Below, piece by piece: positions 25,249 through 34,325 of a stretch of 64,000 bases of DNA. Position numbers and translations under genes: made by a program. The stretch is from assembly GCA_963817785.1 (NCBI GenBank), contig CAWFPL010000003.1, forward strand, positions 310,001-374,000, in the 5' to 3' direction. The notes under the pieces were generated by a model. The model was not told where the DNA came from, made no database searches, and saw nothing but the letters and a program-made list of their open reading frames with translations. This DNA is from JAKALD01 sp963817785 (GTDB lineage Bacteria; Pseudomonadota; Gammaproteobacteria; Burkholderiales; SG8-39). The stretch's first letter is position 1, and every line of letters starts with the position of its first letter.

Positions 25249-26799
25249 CTACATCCCCACCGGGCGCTTCGGCCGGCCCTCCCTCGCCAGCAAATGCGCG
25301 ACCTCGACCATTGCCCAGGTGTCCTGCCGGCAATACTTGCGAAGCTTCGCGTCCAAGTCGGCCTTTCGCTCCGGCGTCGTAGCGGGGTCAAGCGCCGCAT
25401 AGAGGTAAGCAACTTGCGCTGCGGTGCCCTCCTGGACTTCCTCCAACTCGCCGTAGTTGAGGTCAGGCGCGACAACGGGCAAGACGTCCTTAATCGAGAA
25501 CGACCCCTGCATCCGGGGATGGTAGAAATGGTCCCTCACCATCGGCCGCAAGTCGACCAAGCGGTCGATGTAGGTCTGCATCAGTGCCGCGTGCTCCGGA
25601 TGACGCTCGGCAAGCTCCTGCAGGCGTAGTCGCTCGTAGGTTGCGTAGTAAACGAATATCGGCCCGCCGTCGTCGGGGTCGATGACCTCGCGCATACTTT
25701 CTATGCAGTCTAGTGACGGGTCGTTGCCAGTGAGGTCGAGAAACTCAGCGTGCTCGAACTCGCCCGGCAGGCGCTCGATGTGGCACGACCATTGGAAGGG
25801 AATGTGCTCATATGGTCGGACACCCTTCCAGCGTGGCACCGGTAGGTCTATGGCCTCGAAATCGAAGAAGTAGCGCGGATACGGCAGCACCCGTAGCCCT
25901 TCGTCGCTGCCCGCCTCGAGAACAGCCGAGCCACTGCGATGGGCCGCCTGCATGCGCCGATAGAGTGGCGCCTCTTTCCCGGTGAGTTCGTCGGGTTGCG
26001 GTTCGAGAAGCGAGACATAGCCTCTCGCGGCCTGCAGCTTCCTGGCCAGGGATTTCCCGGCAGTTCCCGGGAGGAGCTCAATTGGATGCTCAGGGCCTGG
26101 CGGGTCAAGCGCTTGGCAATGGGAAATAAACGGGCACGCGTAGGGCGTCTCGCAATGCTTGCCCGTCGACACTTGAGGCATGTCGCCAACCAAGATTTCC
26201 TGTGCCTTGGCCAGCCATTCCGGCACCCGACCCTTTCGCGCCCGAACCTCGGCAGTAACGTCGAGCTGCCGGAAGAGCCCCGAGTAGTCCCCGTCGCCCG
26301 GGTACCTCCATCGGTTGTTGAGCAGGTTGAGCTCGGCGCGGGCGAGGGGCAGCCCGGAGTTCTCCGCAGCCCAGGCCTGAATCGCAATGTCATTCAGGTG
26401 ATGGTCCTCGGCTTCTCCGGGTGTGACCTTATCCTTCCTCAGGGGGAAGGTTGACGACTTGGTCTCGCGGAGAACGTAGCCGCCCTGGTCGGGAAGCAGC
26501 GCGTCTGCACGAGCATACAGACCGCCATGAGCCATCGGAACCTCAGCCGCCGGGTTGCCGGGCGTCGCGGCTAGCAGTTCTTTGGCTTTCTCGGCAGCGG
26601 TCGCTTTGTCATTGTGACCAGGCGGCCAGATGTGGTCGTCGCCCAGTTCCTCCCGCGCTTTCTCTCCGACAATACGTCCGTCGACCGCGCGGCGGTACAG
26701 AGTAGCGTCGTCGGTGGGAATTAGGTGCTGGCGATGGTGCTCGAGCCACAGCTTCCGAGTGCATTGAAGCAGCGACTGGAGGTCTGACTTCGTCAGCAT
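25249..26799 (-). CDS. DUF2779 protein: RecB/Cas4-like nuclease plus DEDD-type exonuclease-like domain
   Basis: The ATG at 26799 (MLTKSDLQSLLQCTRKLWLE) gives 516 residues. The N-terminal half resembles Cas4/RecB-family nucleases: one Cys near residue 13 and a cluster CETPYACPFISHC near 230 can hold an iron-sulfur cluster, with RADALLPD and LRETKSS as candidate catalytic Asp and ExK. The C-terminal half looks like a DEDD exonuclease fold, with FFDFEAIDLPVP, FVYYATYERLRLQEL and YCRQDTWAMVEVAHLL. DUF2779 proteins have no settled function; DNA repair or defence are possible. It stands near the SET-domain gene, which is upstream on the same strand. Confidence 0.75.
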   Translation of the reverse strand: MLTKSDLQSLLQCTRKLWLEHHRQHLIPTDDATLYRRAVDGRIVGEKAREELGDDHIWPPGHNDKATAAEKAKELLAATPGNPAAEVPMAHGGLYARADALLPDQGGYVLRETKSSTFPLRKDKVTPGEAEDHHLNDIAIQAWAAENSGLPLARAELNLLNNRWRYPGDGDYSGLFRQLDVTAEVRARKGRVPEWLAKAQEILVGDMPQVSTGKHCETPYACPFISHCQALDPPGPEHPIELLPGTAGKSLARKLQAARGYVSLLEPQPDELTGKEAPLYRRMQAAHRSGSAVLEAGSDEGLRVLPYPRYFFDFEAIDLPVPRWKGVRPYEHIPFQWSCHIERLPGEFEHAEFLDLTGNDPSLDCIESMREVIDPDDGGPIFVYYATYERLRLQELAERHPEHAALMQTYIDRLVDLRPMVRDHFYHPRMQGSFSIKDVLPVVAPDLNYGELEEVQEGTAAQVAYLYAALDPATTPERKADLDAKLRKYCRQDTWAMVEVAHLLAREGRPKRPVGM

Positions 26800-26860
26800 A
26801 GACGGCCCCGTGACCAGTGGCGTCCGAGGCCGCCATTGCACGCCAAGCACGTGCGGTTGT

Positions 26861-27280
26861 CTACTTGCTGGGGGGCTCGTCGCTGTACGTGCTGTAGTCG
26901 ACGGTCAGTTCCTCGCCGTCCTTGATGTCGCGCAGCGCATAGAACTCGTAGACCTCGTTGCAGGCCACGTTGGGAGTCTTAGAACAATTGAGGTACCAGC
27001 TCACCGTGAGCTGATTGAAGTTCTGCGGGCAGCCGTAGCTGCGCCGCCGCTTCTTAAAAACGGCAAAGTCCCTGTAGAGGTCACGCACCTTCGGCGGAAG
27101 CTCGGAAACGACCGCCTCAGGGACCCACTCGCCAACATCCGTATTGTCATGCGCGAAAAGCGGCGTGCCCTCGGGAATGTCCCTAATCGCGAATACGCCA
27201 ACGCCGTGAATCGGGGAGCAGCCGAGGCGCGTGTACACGCCATCATGCGGCAATTTCCGTCTAGATTGTCCTTTAGGCAT
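26861..27280 (-). CDS. SET-domain protein lysine methyltransferase-like
   Basis: The 139-residue protein is almost only a SET domain: RLGCSPIHGVGVFAIRDIPEG at the N terminus, LNCSKTPNV in place of the NHSxxPN motif, and GEELTVDYSTYS at the end. Bacterial SET proteins methylate lysines on host or own proteins; the target here is unknown. The NCS variant may lower activity. It is upstream of the DUF2779 gene on the same strand, with 61 nt between the two frames. Confidence 0.78.
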   Translation of the reverse strand: MPKGQSRRKLPHDGVYTRLGCSPIHGVGVFAIRDIPEGTPLFAHDNTDVGEWVPEAVVSELPPKVRDLYRDFAVFKKRRRSYGCPQNFNQLTVSWYLNCSKTPNVACNEVYEFYALRDIKDGEELTVDYSTYSDEPPSK

Positions 27281-27388
27281 CTTTCACCCATGAATTGCTC
27301 AAGCTCTCCGTGCAAAGAGCCATGCTTACTCAAAACCTTGCATCGAAGTGAGGCAGTAATACAACAAGGAGTGACATCTGGCGCCCGG

Positions 27389-27600
27389 CTATGATTCCCC
27401 AGTAGGCACTGGCTCTTTGCAGAACCCTCTCATTGCTTTTTTGCAGAGTTCCTTTATTTCGCCGCGGAGTTGCGTCGCGTCCGCCAGAAAAATAGCCGCA
27501 ACAGGAACTAAGACAACGGAAACCTCCACGGAATTCCGTAATGAATAGTAGATAGGGCCCCAGTGTCCGGGTTTCCAGACGAGCCGCAGCGTGACTAGGC
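27389..27600 (-). pseudogene. C-terminal remnant of a small membrane protein cut by IS630
   Basis: Reading leftward from the IS630 boundary, the frame gives WKPGHWGPIYYSLRNSVEV and a hydrophobic stretch VVLVPVAAIFLAD, then a charged end. No start codon is evident before the IS, and the flank beyond the IS (28809 onward) continues in frame without a Met. It is therefore either a cut gene or a chance frame. The interval 27281-27388 holds nothing recognisable. Confidence 0.25.
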
Positions 27601-28751
27601 TAGTGTGGTGTCCGAGAAATAACTGGAGATTTGGCCCTCTTTTTTCTGCTGCGCGGTGCGGTGCAGCCCGGTTTGATCTGCTCCAAGGTCTGACGGCAGC
27701 GTGCGAGTTTGGCTTGAATGGATTCGACCGTGGCGGTCCAGACGAAGGGCTTGGGGTTTTCGTTCCAAGCGTCGAGGAATTGGGCGATCGCCGATTGCAG
27801 GTCCGCAACGCTGCCGAAGGAACCGCGGCGTACGGCTTTGGCGGTGAGTTCGCCAAACCAGCGTTCCACCAGGTTGAGCCAACTGGAACTGGTAGGGACA
27901 AAGTGCGGGATAAAGCGGGGGCGGCGCTTCAGCCACGCTTGCACGGCGGGATGCTTGTGGGTGCCGTAGTTGTCCATCACCAAGTGCAGCACGAGCTCGC
28001 TGGGGAATTCTGCCTCCAGGCGCCGCAGGAATTTCAGAAACTCCTGATGGCGGTGCCGGGCATAGCACTGGCCGATGACTTTGCCTTGCAGGATCTCCAA
28101 AGCGGCGAACAAGCAGGTAGTGCCGTTGCGCTTGTAATCGTGGGTCATCGTGCCCAGACGCCCCTTCTTCAGGGGCCCTCCGGGCTGGGTGCGATCCAGG
28201 GCCTGGATCTGGGTCTTCTCGTCCACGCGCAGCACGAGCGCTTGGTCGGGGGGATTCAGGTACAGTCCGACGACATCGGTCAGCTTCTCCAAGAACCGGG
28301 CATCGCGCGAGAGCTTGAAGCCCTTGACCCGGTGCGGCTTCAAATTGTGGCTGCGCCAGATATTGCTGACGGTGGATTTGCTCACGCCCTGGGCGTGCGC
28401 CATCAGCCGGCAGCTCCACTGGGTCATCCCTTGGGGCTTGCTCGAGAGCGTCGCTTGGACAATGGCCTTGATCTTTTTGGGCGAATACGTGGGCTTGCGG
28501 CCCCGCCCCGATGCAATCGCCCACAAGCCTTCCGGGCCCGTCTGCGCAAACCGCCCGCGCCACAGCGCCACCGTCTTCACATCGGCTCCCAACTCCAGAC
28601 CAATCTCCAAATTCGTGCGCCCGGCCGCAGCGGCCAAAACAATCCGACATCGCAATGCCACTTGCTGAGGCGTGCCGTGGGCCGCCACCCAGCGCTCAAG
28701 CCTTTCCCGGTCCGCATCGGCAAGGTGCACGCTCGGGCTGATTCTGGACAT
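27600..28751 (-). CDS. IS630-family transposase (intact)
   Basis: The 383-residue single-frame transposase has an N-terminal helix-turn-helix (NLEIGLELGADVKTVALWRGR), the IS630 DDE core with VDEKTQIQALDRT, VMDNYGTHKHP and WLNLVERWFGELT, and a basic end. Its stop codon is made by the terminal repeat of the element. Confidence 0.95.
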   Translation of the reverse strand: MSRISPSVHLADADRERLERWVAAHGTPQQVALRCRIVLAAAAGRTNLEIGLELGADVKTVALWRGRFAQTGPEGLWAIASGRGRKPTYSPKKIKAIVQATLSSKPQGMTQWSCRLMAHAQGVSKSTVSNIWRSHNLKPHRVKGFKLSRDARFLEKLTDVVGLYLNPPDQALVLRVDEKTQIQALDRTQPGGPLKKGRLGTMTHDYKRNGTTCLFAALEILQGKVIGQCYARHRHQEFLKFLRRLEAEFPSELVLHLVMDNYGTHKHPAVQAWLKRRPRFIPHFVPTSSSWLNLVERWFGELTAKAVRRGSFGSVADLQSAIAQFLDAWNENPKPFVWTATVESIQAKLARCRQTLEQIKPGCTAPRSRKKRAKSPVISRTPH

Positions 28752-28808
28752 GAATCAGCATAACCGGCTTTCCAATATAATGACATCTATTTGTTGGACA
28801 CTACACTA
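27601..28808 (-). mobile_element. IS630-family insertion sequence 1
   Basis: Terminal inverted repeats TAGTGTGGTGTCC (27601) and TAGTGTAGTGTCC (read inward from 28808) differ at one base. They begin with the TA dinucleotide that IS630 elements duplicate on insertion. The element carries one intact transposase gene. Confidence 0.93.
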
Positions 28809-28862
28809 GGACTGATGGCACCTTGTTGGAGAGGCGGTAACACGAAAAGATAGGAGTGACGA

Positions 28863-28991
28863 ATGATGCAACGTATCGGAGACTTTCTTCGAGATGAGGA
28901 ACGCGCTTCAACGATTTTGCTTAAGGACGCTCTGGCGATTATGGTGGTCGGCTTTGTTAGCGCGTTGATGGCTATGCTGCTCCTGAGGTAG
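28863..28991 (+). CDS. Small membrane protein, 42 residues
   Basis: MMQRIGDFLRDEERASTILL is followed by one hydrophobic segment ALAIMVVGFVSALMAMLLL and a final Arg. A good ribosome-binding site AGGAG lies about 9 nt upstream. The charged N terminus plus a single helix suggests a small inner-membrane protein with its N terminus in the cytosol. No family recognised. The IS630 insertion ends 54 nt upstream. Confidence 0.45.
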   Translation: MMQRIGDFLRDEERASTILLKDALAIMVVGFVSALMAMLLLR

Positions 28992-29125
28992 AAGGAGCAT
29001 TCATCCTGAAGGAGCCGGCGGGCTGCGGCCCGCCGTTGTACGTGGAGACTGTGCGTAATCTCGAAGCGTCGGACTTCAGGCAGGCTGGCGCAACAGAGAA
29101 GCCCGGCGCGAGGCCGGGCTTGAAA

Positions 29126-30022
29126 TCAGTTGCTGAGTAAAGCGCGCACCCGCTCAGCCCAAGCAATTGCCACGGGCACCGCTACGGGGAGGGTGTCTGG
29201 CTCGACATACTGCTCAGCGACGACCCAGCGCAAGAGCCGCAGGCCTAGCATGACGTCCTGCTCCTCGAGGCCTCTAGCGCGCGCGGCAGCACTTAGCGCC
29301 GCCTCGTTGGGATGCCCTGCAGGGTCCGGCAGGTGGTGCCGCCGCGCGATAGCCAGCAGCGCCGCGTAGCCGCTATCGAACGCCGCTGCGACCCTTGTGG
29401 GCAGGCCCGACAATGGTTCTCGAGCGTCTCGCAGCTTGAGCGCGGAAAACTCGATGAGTGCCTGGATAAGGTCCTCGAGACTCGTCCCGTCGTTCTTTGC
29501 GCGGGGTGCTGAGCCGCTGAGGGACTCAAGTGGCCAGCCGAACTCGTCGGGTTTTCCTGGTTTAGCCCGCAGCATCCGCATGGCAATCCGAAAAAGGTCA
29601 TCGGAAAAGATGAGCTCGGGTGTGTCCCGCGCCACGCGCATGGTGACGACTTCGACGACGGTGAGCGGTGCGCTTCCCGACCAACCCGTGTACTCGCGCA
29701 ACCGCACGTATCGGGCTACCGCGGTTTCCCAGTCGCTCGCTTCAACGATAGTCGACGTCGCTCCTGGTGTTGCGATTCTGAAGTACGGCACGTGTCCTCG
29801 TGTCGTTGATATCGACACGAGGTATAGCGAGCGCCTTCGAAGCGGCAATCTGGATGCATCGCAGGCGGGTTCCTGCATTCGAGGGTGCGACGCTCGGATA
29901 GCGGAGGCGGGCTCGATTCTCAGGGTTAGTCGGAGCGATGGGCCCTGCGCCGTATTTCGAGATGGCCACCACGTGGCAACGACATGGCGGTTTTGGCCTC
30001 TTTTCCCCAACACTCGAGGCAA
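29126..30022 (-). CDS. Unknown helical-family protein (paralogue A)
   Basis: A 298-residue frame; the first about 60 residues look non-coding and the true start is uncertain. The C-terminal about 115 residues (FSALKLRDAREPLSGLPTRV, AAFDSGYAALLAIARRHH, EQDVMLGLRLLRWVVAEQYV, AIAWAERVRALL) form a compact, probably all-helical domain. The same domain occurs at 32793-33173 and, damaged, at 40910-41362. It is reminiscent of HEPN-type helical domains, but the RxxxxH nuclease motif is not seen. No function can be given. Confidence 0.6.
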   Translation of the reverse strand: MPRVLGKRGQNRHVVATWWPSRNTAQGPSLRLTLRIEPASAIRASHPRMQEPACDASRLPLRRRSLYLVSISTTRGHVPYFRIATPGATSTIVEASDWETAVARYVRLREYTGWSGSAPLTVVEVVTMRVARDTPELIFSDDLFRIAMRMLRAKPGKPDEFGWPLESLSGSAPRAKNDGTSLEDLIQALIEFSALKLRDAREPLSGLPTRVAAAFDSGYAALLAIARRHHLPDPAGHPNEAALSAAARARGLEEQDVMLGLRLLRWVVAEQYVEPDTLPVAVPVAIAWAERVRALLSN

Positions 30023-30359
30023 TCAGTAACTCCGGCTTGACCTCGGTCAATATCTGCTGGCGCCTAAGTGCAAACGTTCGGGCATGGAGACGGCAACCAA
30101 GGCGGGTCTTACGTAAAGCATTCGGCCTTTATGTGTTGATTTCCGTCACCCATTGACACCCATATCCAGGTCGCGCTGACCCGAAGTGTATTCGCGGACG
30201 TCGCGCAAGTTCAGCGGGTTGGGGGAACAGCTGGGGGGCAGTGCTCAGTAGAAAGGCAGGTCAGATGGAGCCGACACTGAACAGTTGACCCGCAAGTTGA
30301 ACCCCAAAGCAACGCACGCATAGCTAGCCGCTCCGATGACCCCGCGCTCGGGGGGCGCG
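30023..30359. other. Intergenic region
   Basis: Between the helical-family gene and the Sel1-repeat gene. No convincing frame or RNA structure is seen. The last part must hold the Sel1-gene promoter, but no clear -35/-10 pair stands out. Confidence 0.5.
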
Positions 30360-31580
30360 ATGAAAATCCTTTCGACTCTATCGTTGCTGGCCGTCGTCCT
30401 GTTCTCGATGTGCGCGCATGCCGGACTCGACGAAGGACTACAGGCCTACCAGCAGGGCAATTACGCTGGCGCCCTTGCTGAGTTTCTGCCGTTGGCCGAG
30501 CAGGGTAACGCTGTTGCGCAGAACAACCTGGGCTACATGTATGGAAGCGGGCTCGGTGTAGCGAAAGACCCGGTGAAAGCCGCGGCGTGGTACCGAAAAG
30601 CGGCGGACCAAGGTCTTCCTGCGGCGCAGACCAATCTGGGCGCCATGTACCAGGGAGGGGTCGGTGTCCCGAAGAATGACGCCGAAGGGGTGAAGTGGTT
30701 CGCGCGGGCGGCCGAGCAGGGCTACGCAGACGCCGAAGCGCTGCTTGGCGTGTGCTACCAACAAGGACGCGGTGTCGCAATCAATTACCCGGAGGCGCTA
30801 CGCTGGCTTCAAAAGGCGAGTGACCAAGGCAGTGCTCTCGCCCAATTCGCGCTCTCCATCATGTACAGCACCGGCCAAGGGGTGTCGCGTGACCAAATAG
30901 TGGCGACGACTTGGCTACGGCTCTCAGCCAACCAAGGCTATGCGCCGGCAGAGACCGCATTGGGTTTGTCGTATCTCCATGGCATCGGCGTGTTGCCGGA
31001 TTCGGGCCAAGCCCTCGAGTGGCTCCGTCGCGCAGGTGAGGCTGGTGAAGTCAATGCGCAAAGGTATCTTGGAGACCTGTACGTCGCGGGGCAAGTTGTA
31101 CCGCGTGACTACTCCCAGGCGGCGCTCTGGTTCAGTCGGGCGGCCGAAAATGGGGACGCCGAGGCGCAGTTCTCTCTCGGCGTGCTGTATAGAATCGGTG
31201 AGGGCGTGCCGCAGGACTATGCCCAAGCCGTCGCATGGCTACTCGGGGCTGCGGACCAAGGGCATCCGGGGGCGCAATATCTCCTCGGGGAGTCGTACTT
31301 TTACGGCCAAGGGGTGAAGCGAGACTACGCTCACGCAGCCGTGTGGTACGCAAAGGCGGCATACCAGGGTTCTGCCGAAGCTCAATTCAGTCTCGGCCAG
31401 ATGTACAGCGAGGGCCTGGGGGTTACGAGGGATTACGTGTCCGCCTATATGTGGCTGACTCTGGCCGCGAGCCAAGGAAATGACGCGGCTCGCCAGGTGC
31501 GTGAGGTTCTTGCAAAGAAGATGACCGCCGCGCAGATATCCCAAGCCGAAGCCATGGCGAGGGCGTGGAAGAGGAAGTAA
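30360..31580 (+). CDS. Exported Sel1-repeat (TPR-like) protein
   Basis: The ATG at 30360 gives a signal peptide MKILSTLSLLAVVLFSMCAH ending AHA, so the 406-residue protein should be exported. About ten Sel1 repeats of 36 residues follow, each with the pattern A...LG.MY..G.GV..D...A..W...AA.QG. The last part (QISQAEAMARAWKRK) is basic. Sel1 proteins are scaffolds for protein contacts, often in envelope stress or host interaction. The gene stands alone, with gaps of over 300 bp on both sides. Confidence 0.88.
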   Translation: MKILSTLSLLAVVLFSMCAHAGLDEGLQAYQQGNYAGALAEFLPLAEQGNAVAQNNLGYMYGSGLGVAKDPVKAAAWYRKAADQGLPAAQTNLGAMYQGGVGVPKNDAEGVKWFARAAEQGYADAEALLGVCYQQGRGVAINYPEALRWLQKASDQGSALAQFALSIMYSTGQGVSRDQIVATTWLRLSANQGYAPAETALGLSYLHGIGVLPDSGQALEWLRRAGEAGEVNAQRYLGDLYVAGQVVPRDYSQAALWFSRAAENGDAEAQFSLGVLYRIGEGVPQDYAQAVAWLLGAADQGHPGAQYLLGESYFYGQGVKRDYAHAAVWYAKAAYQGSAEAQFSLGQMYSEGLGVTRDYVSAYMWLTLAASQGNDAARQVREVLAKKMTAAQISQAEAMARAWKRK

Positions 31581-32152
31581 CAAGTGTCACTCCGCGCACG
31601 CATTGAACCAGGCTCCGCGCGTCGCGGCGGCAATTAGGCAGCATCCTGAGATGCAAGCGCTTATGCGGAATAAAGCGCGGCCCTTGGCACGAATCCGTCA
31701 CGGAGGCGCCGGCTTCACGCGTCGGAAAGGCTCTGCGGGGTGCGCGAGTGCGGACGCGGGCGACCGCAGGGGTTCTCCCGGGGGCACGGGGGAACAGAAA
31801 ATGGAGGGACGAGCCGCACGTGGACGCAAGCGCCTGCAGGTTCTGTGTTTGAGTCCCAACGTGGGGGACCGTGAAAAGTGACCGCCCCCAGCGGGCGTTC
31901 CCAAGGGCTCCTACCGGCCGGCACACAGTGTGACGCAAGAGTCTATGCGGATACGGTCAACGGAAGTACGCTTGACGTCTGGAACGATTGAAATGGTGCC
32001 CAGCTCTGCTACAGTTCCCGGCGCCCTCGAGGCCATAAAGGCCGCTTCGGGGCTTTAATAGCAGGGCGAGTTTTGGTGCAGGAAGGCGTCCAACTAGGAC
32101 CAGGTAGACGGGCGGGCGAGGACAAAGCCGGCGGCGGACTGCTGTTTACTAC
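31581..32152. other. Intergenic region, no gene seen
   Basis: Frames here are short and lack coding character. A stretch near 31840-31870 (GGTTCTGTGTTTGAGTCCC) faintly resembles a T arm of a tRNA, but no complete tRNA can be folded. Confidence 0.45.
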
Positions 32153-32548
32153 ATGACCAGGTTGCTCTGCATTTCCTTCACTGGACTTTTGCGCGAGCTG
32201 TCAGAGGGTGCGCTTCGTCCCGAAGAGCTCGAGCACGCGCTCTTTTATTTTGGGTGCATCCGAGAGCACGCTATGGCTCCAGGTGCCTCTGGAGAATCCG
32301 ACGAGCGCAACTATTTCAAGGGTGGCCACGAGGCGCATGCCGCGCTCGTGCCTATCCTCCAGCGAGCTGAGGCCGAGGGACGTGTAGCGTGGCGTGAGCG
32401 CGGAGAGCGAAGCAGCTACCAGACGCTGAACGGGCTCCTAGAAAGAAATGGCCTCAAGCGGCTTCCAGAAGCTCCGAGCCAATACAGCTACGTTGGTGTC
32501 GTGCACGACATGGCCGAGGCCAATCCGGACGTTAGGGTCGTAGCTTAG
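32153..32548 (+). CDS. Hypothetical protein, 131 residues
   Basis: MTRLLCISFTGLLRELSEGA begins a mixed alpha/beta-looking protein of even composition, with SYQTLNGLLERNGLKRLPEA near the end. The frame appears coding by codon use but the ribosome-binding site is weak. No family recognised. Confidence 0.45.
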   Translation: MTRLLCISFTGLLRELSEGALRPEELEHALFYFGCIREHAMAPGASGESDERNYFKGGHEAHAALVPILQRAEAEGRVAWRERGERSSYQTLNGLLERNGLKRLPEAPSQYSYVGVVHDMAEANPDVRVVA

Positions 32549-32792
32549 CCGCTACGCGCTTACGGGCTGCGCTGGTTCCCATCTGGAGCTCTAAGACTCT
32601 CTGTTCGTGCCCGCGCATCGTGTCGATGAGCGATTGCTCCATTCTCTCGAGCATCGCTTGCGCCCGTCGATGGTTCCGTTGAAGAAAATTGGCACAGCCT
32701 TGTCTTATGGAAGGGCCCCCACGCCCGGGGCCGGTTGGCCTAGGAGTCGGGCGAGTGTCGCGAGGTTATCCGCGCGCCGCCGGGAGGAAGCG

Positions 32793-33173
32793 TTAACGCT
32801 GGTGTACCCGGTTTGGCGCGTTCGCGCGCGAAAGACGAGACTGGTAAAGTGCCTTGATGCGCTCCGCCCATGAAAGTGCGTCGCTTGCAGCATATGGCGG
32901 TGACTCGCCGTTGAAATGCCGCGCCCAGTCGACCCATCGAAGCAATCGAAGGCCGGCCTTGGCGTCCGGAGCACAGACGCCAAGTGCTCTTGAACCGGCC
33001 TTTATCACGCTTGCGTTTGGGTGCTCCCCGGTTTCGCCAAGCCCGCCGCTTCGCGCGGCATCCTGCAACAGCACGTACGCGGCGTCAAAAGCGCACGCAA
33101 CACGCATATCGTCGTCGAGCAATTTGCAGCGGGCCTGACGAAGCCATCTCACGTACAGCCTGAGTGCAGTCAT
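32793..33173 (-). CDS. Unknown helical-family protein (paralogue B)
   Basis: A 126-residue protein matching the C-terminal domain of the gene at 29126-30022: CAFDAAYVLLQDAA, GEHPNASVI, AKAGLRLLRWVDWA and DALSWAERIKALYQ occupy the same positions as the corresponding blocks there. Here the domain stands alone. A perfect 9-bp hairpin lies 15 nt upstream of the start. Function unknown. Confidence 0.6.
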   Translation of the reverse strand: MTALRLYVRWLRQARCKLLDDDMRVACAFDAAYVLLQDAARSGGLGETGEHPNASVIKAGSRALGVCAPDAKAGLRLLRWVDWARHFNGESPPYAASDALSWAERIKALYQSRLSRANAPNRVHQR

Positions 33174-33754
33174 GATGAGCCTGCGCTCCTATTAAGGCGG
33201 GGAGCTGCGCTTAATAGGCCGTGCGCGCTTCAAGCTGGTTCCCCGGCACAAGACGTTGAGCTATCCAGAGGTCCTGTAATGCCCCGTCCGCATTCTCAGC
33301 CCCTGCTGGAGCGAGATGACGCTCTATCCGAATGGCTTCACAAGCTGCACAACGCTTCGAACGCCTAATACCATGACCTATGAGTCAGCAGCGCTAGGCG
33401 ACATCGGCCGAACTGCTGCAGCTCCGATTCCCGCTTGGGGTGCGCACTGGAGAAGACAAATGCCAGCGTTTGCGGCGCGCGCCAGTCTGCATTGAAGCTA
33501 TTACACCGTGATGACCCATCCGCGGCGTAGTGCAACTGCCGTCGGGGACTCCCGACACTTCTCAGAACGTTCTTTCCGGGAGCTTTAGTTTGTCGACTGT
33601 AGCCCTGGGAGCAGCCCGAAATCGAATGGCCGCGCATCCCTTCGCTTCGCAAACGACAGCCGTGTACTACGAATCTTCCGGTTCCGGGCCCTGATATAAG
33701 AAGGCATCGTGACGAAATGCGCAGCCGGTTGCTCGGGCAATTGGACTGCACACC
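33174..33754. other. Intergenic region with a hairpin, no confident gene
   Basis: CCTATTAAG (33188-33196) and CTTAATAGG (33210-33218) form a perfect 9-bp hairpin with a 13-nt loop just upstream of the helical-family gene. A 29-codon frame at 33279-33368 (MPRPHSQPLLERDDALSEW and onward) follows AGAGG and could be a small peptide, but support is weak. Nothing else stands out. Confidence 0.4.
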
Positions 33755-33836
33755 TATTGAGTATTTCCTAACCTCGTGACAACCGAATTGTTCCTCATGC
33801 GTTACTCGGGTGTTGGCATAACATCGGAGTTTGCGC

Positions 33837-34325
33837 ATGAAGACGAAGAACAAAATCGATGCCGGGGCGAAGCGCCGGGTGCGGGCGGCGCGGCTGCTTC
33901 AGGCCGGTCACGCTCCCGCGCGGGTGGCTGCTATGGTGGGCGCGCCGCGCCAGACGGTATACCGCTGGAAGGGCGTGCTGGAGTCCGAGGGAATCGATGC
34001 GCTTCGGAGCGTGAGCAAGGGCGGGCGTCCCGCCCGACTCGGTGCCGAGGAACTGTCCAAGCTGCAAGTAGCTTTGCTCGAAGGCCCGACGGCGCACGGC
34101 TTTGGCACGTCGCTCTGGACGATCAAGCGGGTGCGCGTGTTTATCGAGCGGCGCTTCGGCGTTCACTACAGCGAGGTTCATGTCTGGCGGTTGCTCGGGC
34201 AGTTGGGCTTCTCCAGCCAGAAGCCCGATCGGCGTGCGCTGGAGCGCGATGATGTGGCCATCGAGCATTGGAAGCGGCACACCTGGCCTGGGCTTAAAAA
34301 AAAGCCCGCCGCGAGGACCGGCTAA
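33837..34325 (+). CDS. IS630 transposase, frame A (N-terminal part)
   Basis: The ATG at 33837 follows GGAG at good spacing. The 162-residue product holds the helix-turn-helix part (ARVAAMVGAPRQTVYRWKGV) and stops soon after a run of eight A (34296-34303). The catalytic part is in the -1 frame. A -1 slip on the A-rich codons after CTT would join both frames into one transposase of about 330 residues, as in many IS630 elements. Confidence 0.85.
   Translation: MKTKNKIDAGAKRRVRAARLLQAGHAPARVAAMVGAPRQTVYRWKGVLESEGIDALRSVSKGGRPARLGAEELSKLQVALLEGPTAHGFGTSLWTIKRVRVFIERRFGVHYSEVHVWRLLGQLGFSSQKPDRRALERDDVAIEHWKRHTWPGLKKKPAARTG

Noticed and set aside
31840..31880. tRNA-like T-arm sequence GGTTCTGTGTTTGAGTCCC
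   Set aside because: No acceptor, D or anticodon arm can be folded around it.
33365..33853. Long minus-strand frame of 162 codons
   Set aside because: Its codon use and composition are not protein-like, it overlaps the left terminal repeat and start of the IS630 element, and it has no ribosome-binding site.
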